Shown: positions 15,427 through 23,321 of the stretch, piece after piece
Layout of the letters: every line of letters begins with the position of its first letter
Position numbering within the stretch: position 1 is the first letter of the stretch
NCBI GenBank assembly: GCA_958419945.1
Contig: CATZIC010000003.1
Location: 1-49,336, forward strand
Length of the DNA: 49,336 nucleotides
From: an uncultured Clostridia bacterium
GTDB lineage: Bacteria > Bacillota > Clostridia > Christensenellales > Borkfalkiaceae
Reading direction: 5' to 3'
Position numbers and translations under genes: made by a program
Notes under the pieces: generated by a model
Told to the model about the DNA's origin: nothing
What the model saw: the letters and a program-made list of their open reading frames with translations, nothing else
Database searches by the model: none

Positions 15427-15462
15427 AGTATTGTGAAAAAATCGTGAAGCGTTGTAAATTGT

Positions 15463-15491
15463 TTGACAAATAAAATCTTTGGGCATAAAAT
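15463..15491 (+). promoter_or_regulatory. Promoter of the DUF308 gene
   Basis: TTGACA (15463-15468), 17-base spacer, TAAAAT (15486-15491). Confidence 0.75.
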
Positions 15492-15521
15492 GTTTTATAT
15501 AAAAATTAAAAGGAGTGAATT

Positions 15522-15992
15522 ATGGCTAACAAGAAACTTACTTTGAAGTTTGACAACAACCTGATTACTGCGATTCTTTACATAGTGATCGGCGTTCTCT
15601 GCTGCATCTTTAGAACCGGAATGCTTAACATTTTGTTTACAATCTGCGGTGTGCTTTTCCTTATTCAGGGCGTCTTAAGTCTTCTCGAAAAGGATTGGGT
15701 AAATGCGGCAATTAACCTTATCATCGGTATCGTTATAATCGTCTTTGCCTGGGTTATCCTCGACATAGTACTTATCGCATTCGGCATTCTTATAGTGATT
15801 AAGGGTGTTAAACAACTTCTTGATGCGTTAAAGACCAAAGATATGATGTCCATTATCGCTGCAGTAATTACCATCGTCGTAGGCGTTTTATTGGTAGTTG
15901 CAAAATGGGTTCTCGCTGACTGGATCTTCATCATTATCGGTATCATTTTCGCCGTTAACGGTGTTATGCTTTTATTCGGAAAGAAGAACTAA
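15522..15992 (+). CDS. DUF308 (HdeD-like) membrane protein
   Basis: The 156-residue protein is made of six short membrane segments in three repeated pairs, each with an I-x-x-G-I-x-x-x-x-G rhythm (ILYIVIGVLCC, INLIIGIVIIVFAW, IITIVVGVLLVVAKW, IIIGIIFAVNGVMLLFG). This matches the DUF308 family, to which E. coli HdeD belongs. HdeD is linked to acid resistance; the role in Clostridia is not established. AAAAGGAGTGAATT precedes the ATG. It is monocistronic, with a strong promoter and a terminator of its own. Confidence 0.82.
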   Translation: MANKKLTLKFDNNLITAILYIVIGVLCCIFRTGMLNILFTICGVLFLIQGVLSLLEKDWVNAAINLIIGIVIIVFAWVILDIVLIAFGILIVIKGVKQLLDALKTKDMMSIIAAVITIVVGVLLVVAKWVLADWIFIIIGIIFAVNGVMLLFGKKN

Positions 15993-16006
15993 TTTTTTAG
16001 AAAATC

Positions 16007-16037
16007 AAAGCGAAAGGTTTTTGCCTTTCGCTTTTTT
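16007..16037 (+). terminator. Terminator of the DUF308 gene
   Basis: AAAGCGAAAGG, loop TTTTTG, CCTTTCGCTTTTTT: an 11-bp perfect stem with T tail, 15 bases after the stop. Confidence 0.9.
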
Positions 16038-16095
16038 CTATGCCAAATTTTCTGCTTTTTAGATTTTTTGTGTATAGTAATTATTTTTAAAAATA

Positions 16096-16124
16096 GTCGA
16101 TAACGGGCTTATAGGCGTGGTTTT
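16096..16124 (+). repeat. 30-bp CTATAG element
   Basis: GTCGATAACGGGCTTATAG then GCGTGGTTTT. It lies 60 bases beyond a good terminator, so it is not needed as one here. Confidence 0.8.
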
Positions 16125-16199
16125 AGCAAAAATTATAGCGCTTTAAAAAATAGGTAAAATAATAATATGCGGTTTTTTAATAAAAATTAGGGCCTACTA

Positions 16200-16228
16200 T
16201 TGCATTTTATAAAATATAGTGGTAAAAT
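16200..16228 (+). promoter_or_regulatory. Predicted promoter of the leucine-rich lipoprotein
   Basis: TTGCAT (16200-16205), 17-base spacer, TAAAAT (16223-16228). Confidence 0.55.
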
Positions 16229-16274
16229 ATATTAGCAAGAAAAAATGGTTGCAAATTATTTTTTGGAGGATTAT

Positions 16275-17555
16275 ATGGGAAAATTTTATTCGGGCCGATC
16301 TATTAAAAGAATTGTAGTGGCCTTTTTGACGGTTACCTTTTTATGCTTGTCGTCGGCGTTTGTCGGTTGCAGTGCGCTTTTTACGGGCAGAATTTGGTAT
16401 TACCCTTCAATGGAAGGGGACTATGCGATAGTATTAAAATATGACGGTAACGCCAAAAAGATTGGCATTGCCCCTATTTACAAAGATTTGCTTGTGAAAA
16501 GCATAGGAAGCCACGCTTTTAAGGACAAGAAACGTTTAACGAAAGTCGTTATTCCAAACAGTGTAATCGATATTGGCAAAGAGGCTTTTAGCGGCTGCAC
16601 TGCGCTTAAGGAAATAGTCTTTCCGTTAAGCGTGCAATTTATTGGTGATAAAGCGTTTGAAGGTTGCACGGCCCTTACAAATATGGAGATACCCGATAGC
16701 ATAATGAGTATATCCGATTCCGCGTTTTTGGGTTGCGTAAATCTAAAGTATAACGTCTACGGTAATTTAAAGTATTTAGGCAATAAAAACAATCCCTATG
16801 TTGCGGCAATTTCCGTTTGCGACAAAGATTTAACAAGTTATACCTTACACGAAAATACAAAAGTAATAGCAAATTATGCTTTTGCAGGTTGCACTCAATT
16901 AACGGATATCGTAATCCCCGACGGAATAACCGCTATAGGCGATTTTGCATTTTCCAAATGCACGGCGCTAAAAAGCATAAGCCTACCGGAGAGCATAAAA
17001 AAGGTTGGTAGGTTGGCATTTGAAGATTGCAATGCGCTTGAAACCGTAACCCTTGCGGACGGCTTAAGTTTTGACGGATTCGAAAATTTAAAAAACATTA
17101 AAAAACTAACCTGTTCTATTAACGCACTCGACTATAATACACCAGATTATGGTATACAGACTTTGGTTCTGACTTCAGGTATGGCTATGGAGGATTGGTT
17201 CAGATGTAGCGATATTATTACAAACGTAATTCTTCCGGACAGTGTAATGAAAATAGTCGATGATGCTTTTTACGGTTGTCAAGGGCTTAAAAGTATAATG
17301 ATTCCTGATAGCGTAGTAAGTATTGGCAATAAAGCTTTCGATATGTGCGACGGGCTTTCGACAGTTTATTATAAAGGAACGAAAGAGGAATGGCGCACTA
17401 TAAGCGTAGGTTCTGATAACTTCTATTTGGAAAAGGCCACAAAATACTACTATTCCGAATATGAACCGCCGCTTAACGGCGCAGGAACCGCTTACTACGA
17501 TAATTTTTGGCATTACGACGTTGATGGTAATATTGTGGTTTGGGAAAAGGCATAA
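16275..17555 (+). CDS. BspA-type leucine-rich-repeat lipoprotein
   Basis: The 426-residue protein begins with a signal and lipobox (FLCLSSAFVGC), so it is lipid-anchored on the outside. At least seven copies of the BspA/LRR_5 repeat follow. The pattern is I-P-x-S-V-x-x-I-G-x-x-A-F-x-G-C-x-x-L, for example VVIPNSVIDIGKEAFSGC and IMIPDSVVSIGNKAFDMC. The C-terminal part after about residue 365 is not repetitive. Such surface proteins bind host or bacterial ligands; the ligand is unknown. The ATG at 16275 is preceded by TTGGAGGATT. A further ATG at 16245 has no ribosome site and would put ten polar residues ahead of the signal. Terminator at 17594. Confidence 0.88.
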   Translation: MGKFYSGRSIKRIVVAFLTVTFLCLSSAFVGCSALFTGRIWYYPSMEGDYAIVLKYDGNAKKIGIAPIYKDLLVKSIGSHAFKDKKRLTKVVIPNSVIDIGKEAFSGCTALKEIVFPLSVQFIGDKAFEGCTALTNMEIPDSIMSISDSAFLGCVNLKYNVYGNLKYLGNKNNPYVAAISVCDKDLTSYTLHENTKVIANYAFAGCTQLTDIVIPDGITAIGDFAFSKCTALKSISLPESIKKVGRLAFEDCNALETVTLADGLSFDGFENLKNIKKLTCSINALDYNTPDYGIQTLVLTSGMAMEDWFRCSDIITNVILPDSVMKIVDDAFYGCQGLKSIMIPDSVVSIGNKAFDMCDGLSTVYYKGTKEEWRTISVGSDNFYLEKATKYYYSEYEPPLNGAGTAYYDNFWHYDVDGNIVVWEKA

Positions 17556-17593
17556 GTTTTAATATCGGTGTACTTAAGATCCGAAATAATTTG

Positions 17594-17627
17594 TGTGGCG
17601 TGCACTTTAGTGCACGCCACATTTTTT
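17594..17627 (+). terminator. Terminator of the leucine-rich lipoprotein gene
   Basis: TGTGGCGTGCAC, loop TTTA, GTGCACGCCACA, then TTTTTT: a 12-bp perfect stem. Confidence 0.9.
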
Positions 17628-17649
17628 AGGCTTATATAAAAGTAAAACA

Positions 17650-17679
17650 GCCGATAACGGGCTTATAGGCGGGTTTTTT
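17650..17679 (+). repeat. 30-bp CTATAG element (closest to consensus)
   Basis: GCCGATAACGGGCTTATAG then GCGGGTTTTTT, 23 bases past the terminator. Confidence 0.85.
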
Positions 17680-17756
17680 ATTGTTTTTTTAAGCGTTGCA
17701 GGTTTATGAATAGTGAAATATCATAGCAAAAGTTAATTGTATCGGTGAAAGTATAA

Positions 17757-17793
17757 AAACGGTTCAAAAAAAGGCGGCAAGAACCGTTTTTTT
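17757..17793 (+). terminator. Orphan terminator-like hairpin in a 430-bp gap
   Basis: AAAACGGTTC and GAACCGTTTT flank a 15-base loop and are followed by more T. The preceding gene already has its own terminator at 17594, so this one may end a small RNA transcribed from about 17690. The rest of the gap (17794-17952) is A/T-rich with no frame I can support. Confidence 0.45.
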
Positions 17794-17952
17794 AATATCC
17801 CGCCCGAAAAAATCCCTTTTAGCAATAGTACTAATAGCCCAAAACGAGGTGCAAAAAAACTTTAAAAAATGGCATTATTTTTAAAAAATAAGGCAATTTG
17901 TTTGCAAAAATTATATTTTTTTAAAAGGGAAAGAAGAATTTTACCATAAGCA

Positions 17953-17981
17953 TTGACAGAGGTTTATTTTAGAGTTATACT
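17953..17981 (+). promoter_or_regulatory. Promoter of the apbE-rnf region, adjoining the start codon
   Basis: TTGACA (17953-17958), 17-base spacer, TATACT (17976-17981). The expected transcription start, about 17988, coincides with the first codon of apbE. Confidence 0.65.
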
Positions 17982-17986
17982 ATTAT

Positions 17987-19099
17987 GTGTATACTCATAA
18001 TAAATATATTAGAATAATATATAGAACGCTTGCGATTTTTGCCATTTTGCTTTTTATGGCGCCCTTAATATGCGGCTGCGACGGAGGATTTACGGAAGGA
18101 ACCACCCTTTTGGGTAGCCCCGTGTCCATTTATATTTCCGACGGCGGATATACGGAAGGAAGTAAAATCGATCAAGATCTTAAAGGGGAACTTTACGACT
18201 TAGCAAGCCTGTTTAACGGCGTTTTCAGTGTGGAAGAAGATAGCGAAATCTCTGCCTATAATACCGAAAACGGCGGTAAAACCGTAAAAATCAGCGAAGA
18301 TTTATATTACGTTTTAAACCTTTTTAAAAGCCTATATGAAGATACCGACGGTGCGGTTAATCCGCAGGTAAAACCGCTAGTTGACCTTTGGGGATTTTCC
18401 AAGCGATATAAAGAGGAGGGGTATTATCCTATTCATCCTTACGACAGGGAAAGGCTACTTGGCGGCGGATTTTTGCCTCCCGATGAAAAGTATATAAACG
18501 CTTTTACAAGCTTAGCGGACTTTTCCAAATCAGAAGTTTACAAGGACGTGGATTGTTATTACGTAAAAAAGCCCGACTTATCGGTTACGGTTGACGGGGC
18601 TATATACTATTCCGCCCTCGATTTAGCGTCGGCTGTAAAAGGGTATTATCTTGATAAAGCCGTAAAAAAGGTAGAAGGCTTCAAAATAAAAGAATACTTT
18701 ATTTCCGCCGGCGGAAGCAGTATGTATCTTGCGGGTAAGGTGTGGGATCTTCAGATAACCGACCCGTTTTCGGATAAGCGTGAAGGGCTTGTTTCCGTTC
18801 CCGTGATGGATAAATTCGTCTCAACAAGCGGTACTTACGAAAACAGTTATACCGTAAATGGGGTTACATATTCCCACATTATAGACGGAAAGACCGGAAT
18901 GCCCACCCAAAGCAACGTGATTTCCGCTACCGTTATAGGAAGTAGCGGGATTATGACCGACATACTTTCCACCGCGCTTGTAAATATGGGTACGGAAAAG
19001 GCGGTTTCCTATATGGAAAAGCATAGTGAATACGACTACGTTATAATAAAAACCGACGGAAGTTTGATAAGCAGTATCGAGGACGTTACTTATTTATAA
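17987..19099 (+). CDS. apbE: FAD:protein FMN transferase (ApbE), lipoprotein
   Basis: ApbE attaches FMN covalently to Thr residues of Rnf subunits outside the membrane. The protein has about 370 residues, with a signal segment and lipobox (LICGC). The family blocks appear in order: LLGSPVSIYI, VEEDSEISAYN, TDGAVNPQVKPLVDLWGF, DLASAVKGYYLD, FISAGGSSM, VSTSGTYENSY, SHIIDGKTGMP and TDILSTALVNMG. The start is unsettled: GTG 17987 is the first in-frame start but lies at the predicted transcription start and has no ribosome site. The next Met (at 18056) would remove the signal. The mRNA may therefore be leaderless. Its position ahead of rnfCDGEAB matches its job of flavinylating RnfG and RnfD. Confidence 0.92.
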   Translation: MYTHNKYIRIIYRTLAIFAILLFMAPLICGCDGGFTEGTTLLGSPVSIYISDGGYTEGSKIDQDLKGELYDLASLFNGVFSVEEDSEISAYNTENGGKTVKISEDLYYVLNLFKSLYEDTDGAVNPQVKPLVDLWGFSKRYKEEGYYPIHPYDRERLLGGGFLPPDEKYINAFTSLADFSKSEVYKDVDCYYVKKPDLSVTVDGAIYYSALDLASAVKGYYLDKAVKKVEGFKIKEYFISAGGSSMYLAGKVWDLQITDPFSDKREGLVSVPVMDKFVSTSGTYENSYTVNGVTYSHIIDGKTGMPTQSNVISATVIGSSGIMTDILSTALVNMGTEKAVSYMEKHSEYDYVIIKTDGSLISSIEDVTYL

Positions 19100-19107
19100 T
19101 ACTTTGA

Positions 19108-19160
19108 CAATCTCTCAGTCGGCAGTCTCCGACAGCTCCCTTTGCTACATACGGAGCCGT
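19108..19160 (+). repeat. 'CTCAGTCGGC' hairpin repeat
   Basis: CTCAGTCGGCAGTCTCCGAC with a GTCGG/CCGAC stem, then AGCTCCCTTTG and a distal GGAGCC. This is another short repeat type common in clostridial genomes. It adjoins the three EERSDVAI copies. Confidence 0.6.
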
Positions 19161-19185
19161 GCTGGTGCTTAATTAACTTTAGTGT

Positions 19186-19310
19186 CTGGATTGCCACGGC
19201 GCTTCGCTCCTCGCAATGACGGCAGAGTACCGGATTGCCACGGCGCTTCGCTCCTCGCAATGACGGCAGAGTACCGGATTGCCACGGCGCTACGCGCCTC
19301 GCAATGACGA
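19186..19310 (+). repeat. Three tandem 44-bp EERSDVAI hairpin repeats
   Basis: GGATTGCCACGGCGC...CTCGCAATGACG occurs at 19188, 19232 and 19276, a 44-base period. The first two copies are nearly identical including the spacer GGCAGAGTACC; the third has CTACGCGCC in the loop. The apparent minus-strand frame 19090-19326 (LRGAKRRGNPVLCRHCEERSAVAIQ-like) is only a translation of these repeats. Confidence 0.85.
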
Positions 19311-19333
19311 AAATTCCACGCTCCAAACTTCAC

Positions 19334-19360
19334 AATAAATGGCCTATAGAGCCGCTTTTT
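19334..19360 (+). repeat. 30-bp CTATAG element
   Basis: AATAAATGGCCTATAG then AGCCGCTTTTT, directly downstream of the tandem hairpin repeats and nine bases before the NusG-II gene. Confidence 0.7.
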
Positions 19361-19368
19361 AAAGAAAA

Positions 19369-19797
19369 ATGTTGACAGATAATCTAAAAAAAGCCCCCTT
19401 TAAAAAAGGGGACCTAATAATTTACCTGATTTTGGCGGTAGTGGTTGCGGTATTGTTTTTGACTGCCGGCGCAGGTAAAAAACAAAGCCGTGGCTTTTCT
19501 GTGGAACTTGCCGGAAAAACGGTAATGACTGGGGACTTTTCCGACAGAACCTTTGTTATAATGGACGAAGAGGCGGCTAAAAAAGTAGGGGAAAATCTTT
19601 TTAAAATAACCTCACAAGAAGGTTACAACGTTATTTTGGTGGATTGGCAGGCGAAAAATATAACGGTTACGGAAACCGACTGTGGAACTTCGAAAGAATG
19701 CACTTTTATGAATCTTAATTACGGCGATATAATTTGCGCCCCGCACTCACTTGTAATACGCTCGACTGGGGTAGAGCCCGTTCCGATAGTAGGTTGA
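19369..19797 (+). CDS. NusG domain II-containing protein of the Rnf locus
   Basis: The 142-residue protein has one N-terminal membrane segment (about 17-36). The extracytoplasmic part shows the NusG-II pattern: ITSQEGYNVILVDWQAKNITVTETDCGTSKECTFM, then CAPHSLVIRS. The Cys spacing (D-C-x5-C ... G-x-x-I-x-C-x-P) is typical of small proteins encoded between apbE and a Gx transporter in clostridial Rnf clusters. Their exact role is not established, but maturation of Rnf or ApbE function is plausible. No good ribosome site precedes the ATG. The Gx transporter gene begins two bases after its stop. Confidence 0.78.
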   Translation: MLTDNLKKAPFKKGDLIIYLILAVVVAVLFLTAGAGKKQSRGFSVELAGKTVMTGDFSDRTFVIMDEEAAKKVGENLFKITSQEGYNVILVDWQAKNITVTETDCGTSKECTFMNLNYGDIICAPHSLVIRSTGVEPVPIVG

Positions 19798-19798
19798 T

Positions 19799-20296
19799 AT
19801 GGGAAAAAGATTTTCAAAACTCGGACTTTTGTGCGCCCTGTCGCTTATTATGTTTTTGGTGGAAAGCCTGTTTCCGCCAATGTTTATTCCGGGCGCAAAA
19901 CTCGGCCTTGGCAACGTTTTTATAATGCTTGCGCTTGTTTATTTCAGTTATCCAGAGGCCCTTTTACTGGTAATTGCAAAAAGCCTGCTTGCGGGCATAA
20001 TGGCGGGTAATCCCTTTTCGATATTATTTAGTTTTGCGGCGGGGATTTGCTCGCTTACGGTTACCTATTTACTTTTAAAATTCTTCGGCAAAAACCTGTC
20101 CGTGGTGTCGGTAGCGGCATTTTCCGCTTGCACGCACAACCTTACACAACTTTGCGTGTTTGCAATTATAAACGAGTCTAAAAACGTGTTTTTCTACGCA
20201 CCCTACCTTGCCGTTTTAGGACTTTTGTCCGGGATAATAACGGGGCTTGTGGTTTTTCTGATTTTAAAAAGGGATTTCGCCTTTTTAAAAGCTTAA
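19799..20296 (+). CDS. Gx transporter family membrane protein
   Basis: The 165-residue protein has about five membrane segments. It shows the family signature ...PGAKLGLGNVFIMLALVYFSYPEALLL, with FIPGAKLGLGN near residue 31. This is the family once annotated as heptaprenyl diphosphate synthase component I. Its fold resembles small ECF-type S components. In clostridial Rnf loci it regularly sits between a NusG-II protein and rnfC, and flavin precursor uptake has been suggested. That role is inferred from context. The start is two bases after the previous stop, with GTAGGTTG as ribosome site. Confidence 0.82.
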   Translation: MGKRFSKLGLLCALSLIMFLVESLFPPMFIPGAKLGLGNVFIMLALVYFSYPEALLLVIAKSLLAGIMAGNPFSILFSFAAGICSLTVTYLLLKFFGKNLSVVSVAAFSACTHNLTQLCVFAIINESKNVFFYAPYLAVLGLLSGIITGLVVFLILKRDFAFLKA

Positions 20297-20302
20297 CCGC
20301 CG

Positions 20303-20331
20303 AAAAGTCGGGCTATAAGCCTGTTAACGGC
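20303..20331 (-). repeat. 30-bp CTATAG element
   Basis: AAAAGTCGGGCTATAAGCCTGTTAACGGC, in minus orientation, seven bases after the Gx transporter stop. Confidence 0.75.
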
Positions 20332-20400
20332 ATATATTTATAAACTAATACCATTGTAGTAAATTGAAAACACCTAACATTAGTATACATAAATTTATCA

Positions 20401-20423
20401 CGGAACCGTTAAAATAGGTTCCG
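20401..20423 (+). promoter_or_regulatory. rnfC: Leader hairpin just before the rnfC ribosome site
   Basis: CGGAACC, nine-base loop, GGTTCCG, ending three bases before GGAGG. It could modulate translation of rnfC. It has no T tail, so it is not a terminator. A weak promoter (TTGAAA at 20364, TATACA at 20384, short spacer) may lie upstream. Confidence 0.4.
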
Positions 20424-20436
20424 CACGGAGGAAAAT

Positions 20437-21729
20437 GTGATTTCAGAAAAAAAGGCTACTTTCCCACGGGGGGTACACGTTCCAGACAACAAGTACCTGA
20501 CCTCGGCAAAAAGAATTGAAACCATGCCTGCGCCCGAAAAGGTTTATATTTCCCTTTCACAGCATATCGGAAAGCCTTCCGAAGTCGCCGTGAACGTTGG
20601 CGACAGAGTTAAAAAGGGACAACTCATCGGCAAAGAGGTGGGCTTCATAAGCGCAAGCGTGTACTCAAGCGTTTCGGGCACGGTTACGGAAATTAAAAAC
20701 ATTTCAACGCCCCTAAATACCGCTTGTTACGTGGTTATACAAAACGACGGGCTTGACGAAGAGGAATTTTTGCCGCCCATTGATAAAAACGATCCGCACG
20801 CGATTATGGACAGAGTGCGCCAGGCTGGTATCGTCGGGCTTGGCGGTGCGGGCTTTCCCACCTACGTTAAGATGGCGACCGATGAAAAGATTGACGTCGT
20901 TTTAATAAACGGTGCGGAATGCGAACCATATCTTACCTGCGATCACAGAATGATGCTTGAAGAAACCGACGGCGTTATCAAGGGCGCAAAATACATTGCA
21001 AAAGCCCTCAACTGCCAAACAATCATTATCGGTATCGAGGAAAACAAGCAGGACGCAATACAAAAACTTGGCGCATACGAGGGCGTAAAAGTTATTCCTT
21101 TAAAGAAAAAGTATCCGCAGGGCAGTGAAAAGCAGCTTATCTACGCTTGCACGAAAAGGGCGGTACAGCCGGGAAAACTTCCAGCATCGCAAGGGGTTTG
21201 CGTGTTCAACGTTCAGACAGCTTTTCAGACCTACGAGGCGGTGGAGTTCAACATACCGTTATATGAAAGGGTTATGACGGTTACTGGCAAAGGCATAAAG
21301 GAGCCTAAGAACCTTTGGGTAAGAAACGGTACGCCGTACTCTGAAATAGTGGCTTACTGCGGAGGACTAACAGATAGCGCCGCAAAAGTTATCGCGGGCG
21401 GCCCCATGATGGGTAAAATTATGCCTTCGCTCGACGGTTACACCAAAAAGACCGATTCCGGATTACTTATTGAGGACAAAACCGAAGTTTGTTTGGCGGA
21501 GCCTTCCCCCTGCATAAACTGCGGACGGTGCGCTAAAGTCTGCCCCATGCATTTAATGCCTATGTACATAGATCTTTACACGCAGACGGGGAATTTTGAA
21601 AGAGCGGACTATTACGGCGCAACCAACTGCTTCGAATGTGGAACCTGCGCTTACGTTTGCCCGGCTAAGCGTGATCTCGTCGGAAGCGTTCAACTTTGCA
21701 AGCGCAAACTTAGGGAATTAAGGAGCTAA
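20437..21729 (+). CDS. rnfC: Rnf complex subunit RnfC
   Basis: RnfC is the peripheral subunit of the Rnf complex that carries NADH and iron-sulfur sites. It couples ferredoxin oxidation to NAD+ reduction with ion export. The 430-residue protein shows a GLGGAGFPTYVK nucleotide-site motif near 130-145 and NGAECEPYLTCDHR. Two [4Fe-4S] motifs follow, CINCGRCAKVCP (about 358-369) and CFECGTCAYVCP (about 398-409). The start is GTG at 20437 with GGAGG five bases before; an ATG two bases earlier is out of frame and stops at once. Length is typical of clostridial RnfC. It heads a tight run of six genes. Confidence 0.96.
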   Translation: MISEKKATFPRGVHVPDNKYLTSAKRIETMPAPEKVYISLSQHIGKPSEVAVNVGDRVKKGQLIGKEVGFISASVYSSVSGTVTEIKNISTPLNTACYVVIQNDGLDEEEFLPPIDKNDPHAIMDRVRQAGIVGLGGAGFPTYVKMATDEKIDVVLINGAECEPYLTCDHRMMLEETDGVIKGAKYIAKALNCQTIIIGIEENKQDAIQKLGAYEGVKVIPLKKKYPQGSEKQLIYACTKRAVQPGKLPASQGVCVFNVQTAFQTYEAVEFNIPLYERVMTVTGKGIKEPKNLWVRNGTPYSEIVAYCGGLTDSAAKVIAGGPMMGKIMPSLDGYTKKTDSGLLIEDKTEVCLAEPSPCINCGRCAKVCPMHLMPMYIDLYTQTGNFERADYYGATNCFECGTCAYVCPAKRDLVGSVQLCKRKLRELRS

Positions 21730-21733
21730 AGAT

Positions 21734-22714
21734 ATGGAAAAACTTGTAATTTCTAATACTCCGCACCTAAAGGCAAAAAGCAGCACCAAGCGGATAATGA
21801 TAGACGTTTTGATAGCTCTTCTGCCCGCAACCGTTATGGGCGTGGTGTATTTTGGAGCGTACGCGCTTCTTCTTATAGCACTGTCTTTGATTTCCTCAAT
21901 AGCGGCGGAAGTGGTCTATCTTTTGATTAAAGGCGAAAAATTTAAAGATATTTTAAGAAAATTCGATTTTACCTCGGCGGTAACGGGGCTGCTTTTAGGT
22001 ATCAACCTTCCCGCAAACTGCCCTTGGTATATCCCCATTTTGGGCGGCGTTTTCGCAATTATCGTGGTGAAAATGCTGTTCGGCGGAACGGGCAAAAACT
22101 TCGTCAATCCCGCAATCGCGGCAAGGGTATTCCTGCTTATAAGTTTTGCGGAAATTATGACTACCTGGGTAAGTCCAACGATTGCTGCAATAAAACCCAC
22201 GACGGTGGCAACGGGGGCTACGGCACTCGGCTCTATTGTGAAAGGGGAAAGGGTTATTTCCAATCTCGATCTTTTACTTGGTACCGGCGTAGCGTCGGGC
22301 GCACTCGGCGAAACCTGTAAAATCGCCCTTATCGCAGGCTATATCTACCTCGTTGTAAGGCGGGTTATCGACTTTAAATATCCGCTTATCTACGTAGCCG
22401 TAACAGGACTTATGACGGTAATACTTCAAGGAAGCTTTTCCGCATTTTTGCCGTCCATACTGTCGGGCGGACTTATTCTCGGCGCAATATTTATGGCAAC
22501 CGATTACGTTACCACGCCGAACACTACGATAGGAAACGTGGTTTATTTCGTTGCGCTCGGTCTTTTGACCGCAGTTTTAAGACATCTTAAGGGTACGGAA
22601 GTTGTTTCATATTGCATACTTTTAATGAACTTCTTCGTTCCGCTTATCGATAGATTTATCGTACCGAAACCTTTCGGTTACAAGAAACCCGCAAAGGAGG
22701 CGAAAAATGGCTAA
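21734..22714 (+). CDS. rnfD: Rnf complex subunit RnfD
   Basis: RnfD is a membrane subunit related to NqrB, with about ten membrane segments in 326 residues. The family block NFVNPAIAARVFLL is present at 122-135. ATGATALGS around residues 159-167 supplies the [ST]-G-A-T flavinylation site, with T163 as the probable FMN-bearing residue. ApbE encoded at 17987 is the expected enzyme. It starts four bases after the rnfC stop and overlaps rnfG by eight bases. Confidence 0.95.
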   Translation: MEKLVISNTPHLKAKSSTKRIMIDVLIALLPATVMGVVYFGAYALLLIALSLISSIAAEVVYLLIKGEKFKDILRKFDFTSAVTGLLLGINLPANCPWYIPILGGVFAIIVVKMLFGGTGKNFVNPAIAARVFLLISFAEIMTTWVSPTIAAIKPTTVATGATALGSIVKGERVISNLDLLLGTGVASGALGETCKIALIAGYIYLVVRRVIDFKYPLIYVAVTGLMTVILQGSFSAFLPSILSGGLILGAIFMATDYVTTPNTTIGNVVYFVALGLLTAVLRHLKGTEVVSYCILLMNFFVPLIDRFIVPKPFGYKKPAKEAKNG

Positions 22715-23321
22715 AAAAGAAAGCGCCTTAAGGTGCGTCGTGGTTTTAACCGTTATTGCCGTCATATGCGGTGTTCTTTTGGCGGTTCTTAATCCGCTAC
22801 TCTACGTAGCGCCTACCGCAGACGATATTTCAAGTCAGTTCACCTTGGACGTCGAAAATCAAGGGGAATGGGAGCTTTTGGAACTCAACCAAGAATATGC
22901 CGGCAAAACCTCGGATAAAGCGGGGGCGGCGGTAAGCCTTGCCGCTAAAATGACGGCGGGCGAGGAAACCTATTACGGCTTACTTGTAACCACCAAAGCT
23001 TCCGGCAATTTAAGCGAATGTAAGTTCGTTATCTTCTTTAAAGGTAGCGACAATACGCTTGTGGACGCTAAAATGAGCGTAGACGGCTCAAGCGGCGGAA
23101 AGTATTCATATGAAGCTGCGGCAGACAAAGCGGAGGCGGATAAAAAGCCCGTCAGGACTTTTGAAGATTACTACGTTAAAGTGGAATCGGCAACGCAGTT
23201 TGACGAGGGGTATACCGTTCCGAAAGTAGGCGCAACGCTTACCCTTACCGCAGTCGACAACGCATTTAGAAAGGCTGTTTATTACTACTACAACGTAATT
23301 ATGGAAGGGGGTAAGGCTTAA
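22707..23321 (+). CDS. rnfG: Rnf complex subunit RnfG (divergent)
   Basis: RnfG is an extracytoplasmic electron carrier with covalently bound FMN. This copy has 204 residues: one N-terminal membrane segment (about 9-32), a mixed alpha/beta domain, and PKVGATLTLTAVDNAF near residues 173-188. That stretch corresponds to the flavinylation motif S-G-A-T-x-[ST], but the Ser is Val (VGATLT); the acceptor Thr is kept. The FMN-binding domain lacks the usual GY...I and HxET blocks I would expect, so it is more divergent than its neighbours. Identity rests mainly on its place between rnfD and rnfE. It overlaps rnfD by eight bases and rnfE by one. Confidence 0.82.
   Translation: MAKKESALRCVVVLTVIAVICGVLLAVLNPLLYVAPTADDISSQFTLDVENQGEWELLELNQEYAGKTSDKAGAAVSLAAKMTAGEETYYGLLVTTKASGNLSECKFVIFFKGSDNTLVDAKMSVDGSSGGKYSYEAAADKAEADKKPVRTFEDYYVKVESATQFDEGYTVPKVGATLTLTAVDNAFRKAVYYYYNVIMEGGKA

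Noticed and set aside
19186..19310. CRISPR array
   Set aside because: Only three units, the 'spacers' are nearly identical to one another, and the unit is a known hairpin repeat type. No cas gene is present.
19090..19326. Minus-strand frame of 78 codons
   Set aside because: It is a translation of three tandem EERSDVAI hairpin repeats and the CTCAGTCGGC repeat; no gene features.
20297..20436. Riboswitch (for example FMN) before rnfC
   Set aside because: Only a 7-bp hairpin is visible; the conserved FMN aptamer blocks are absent.
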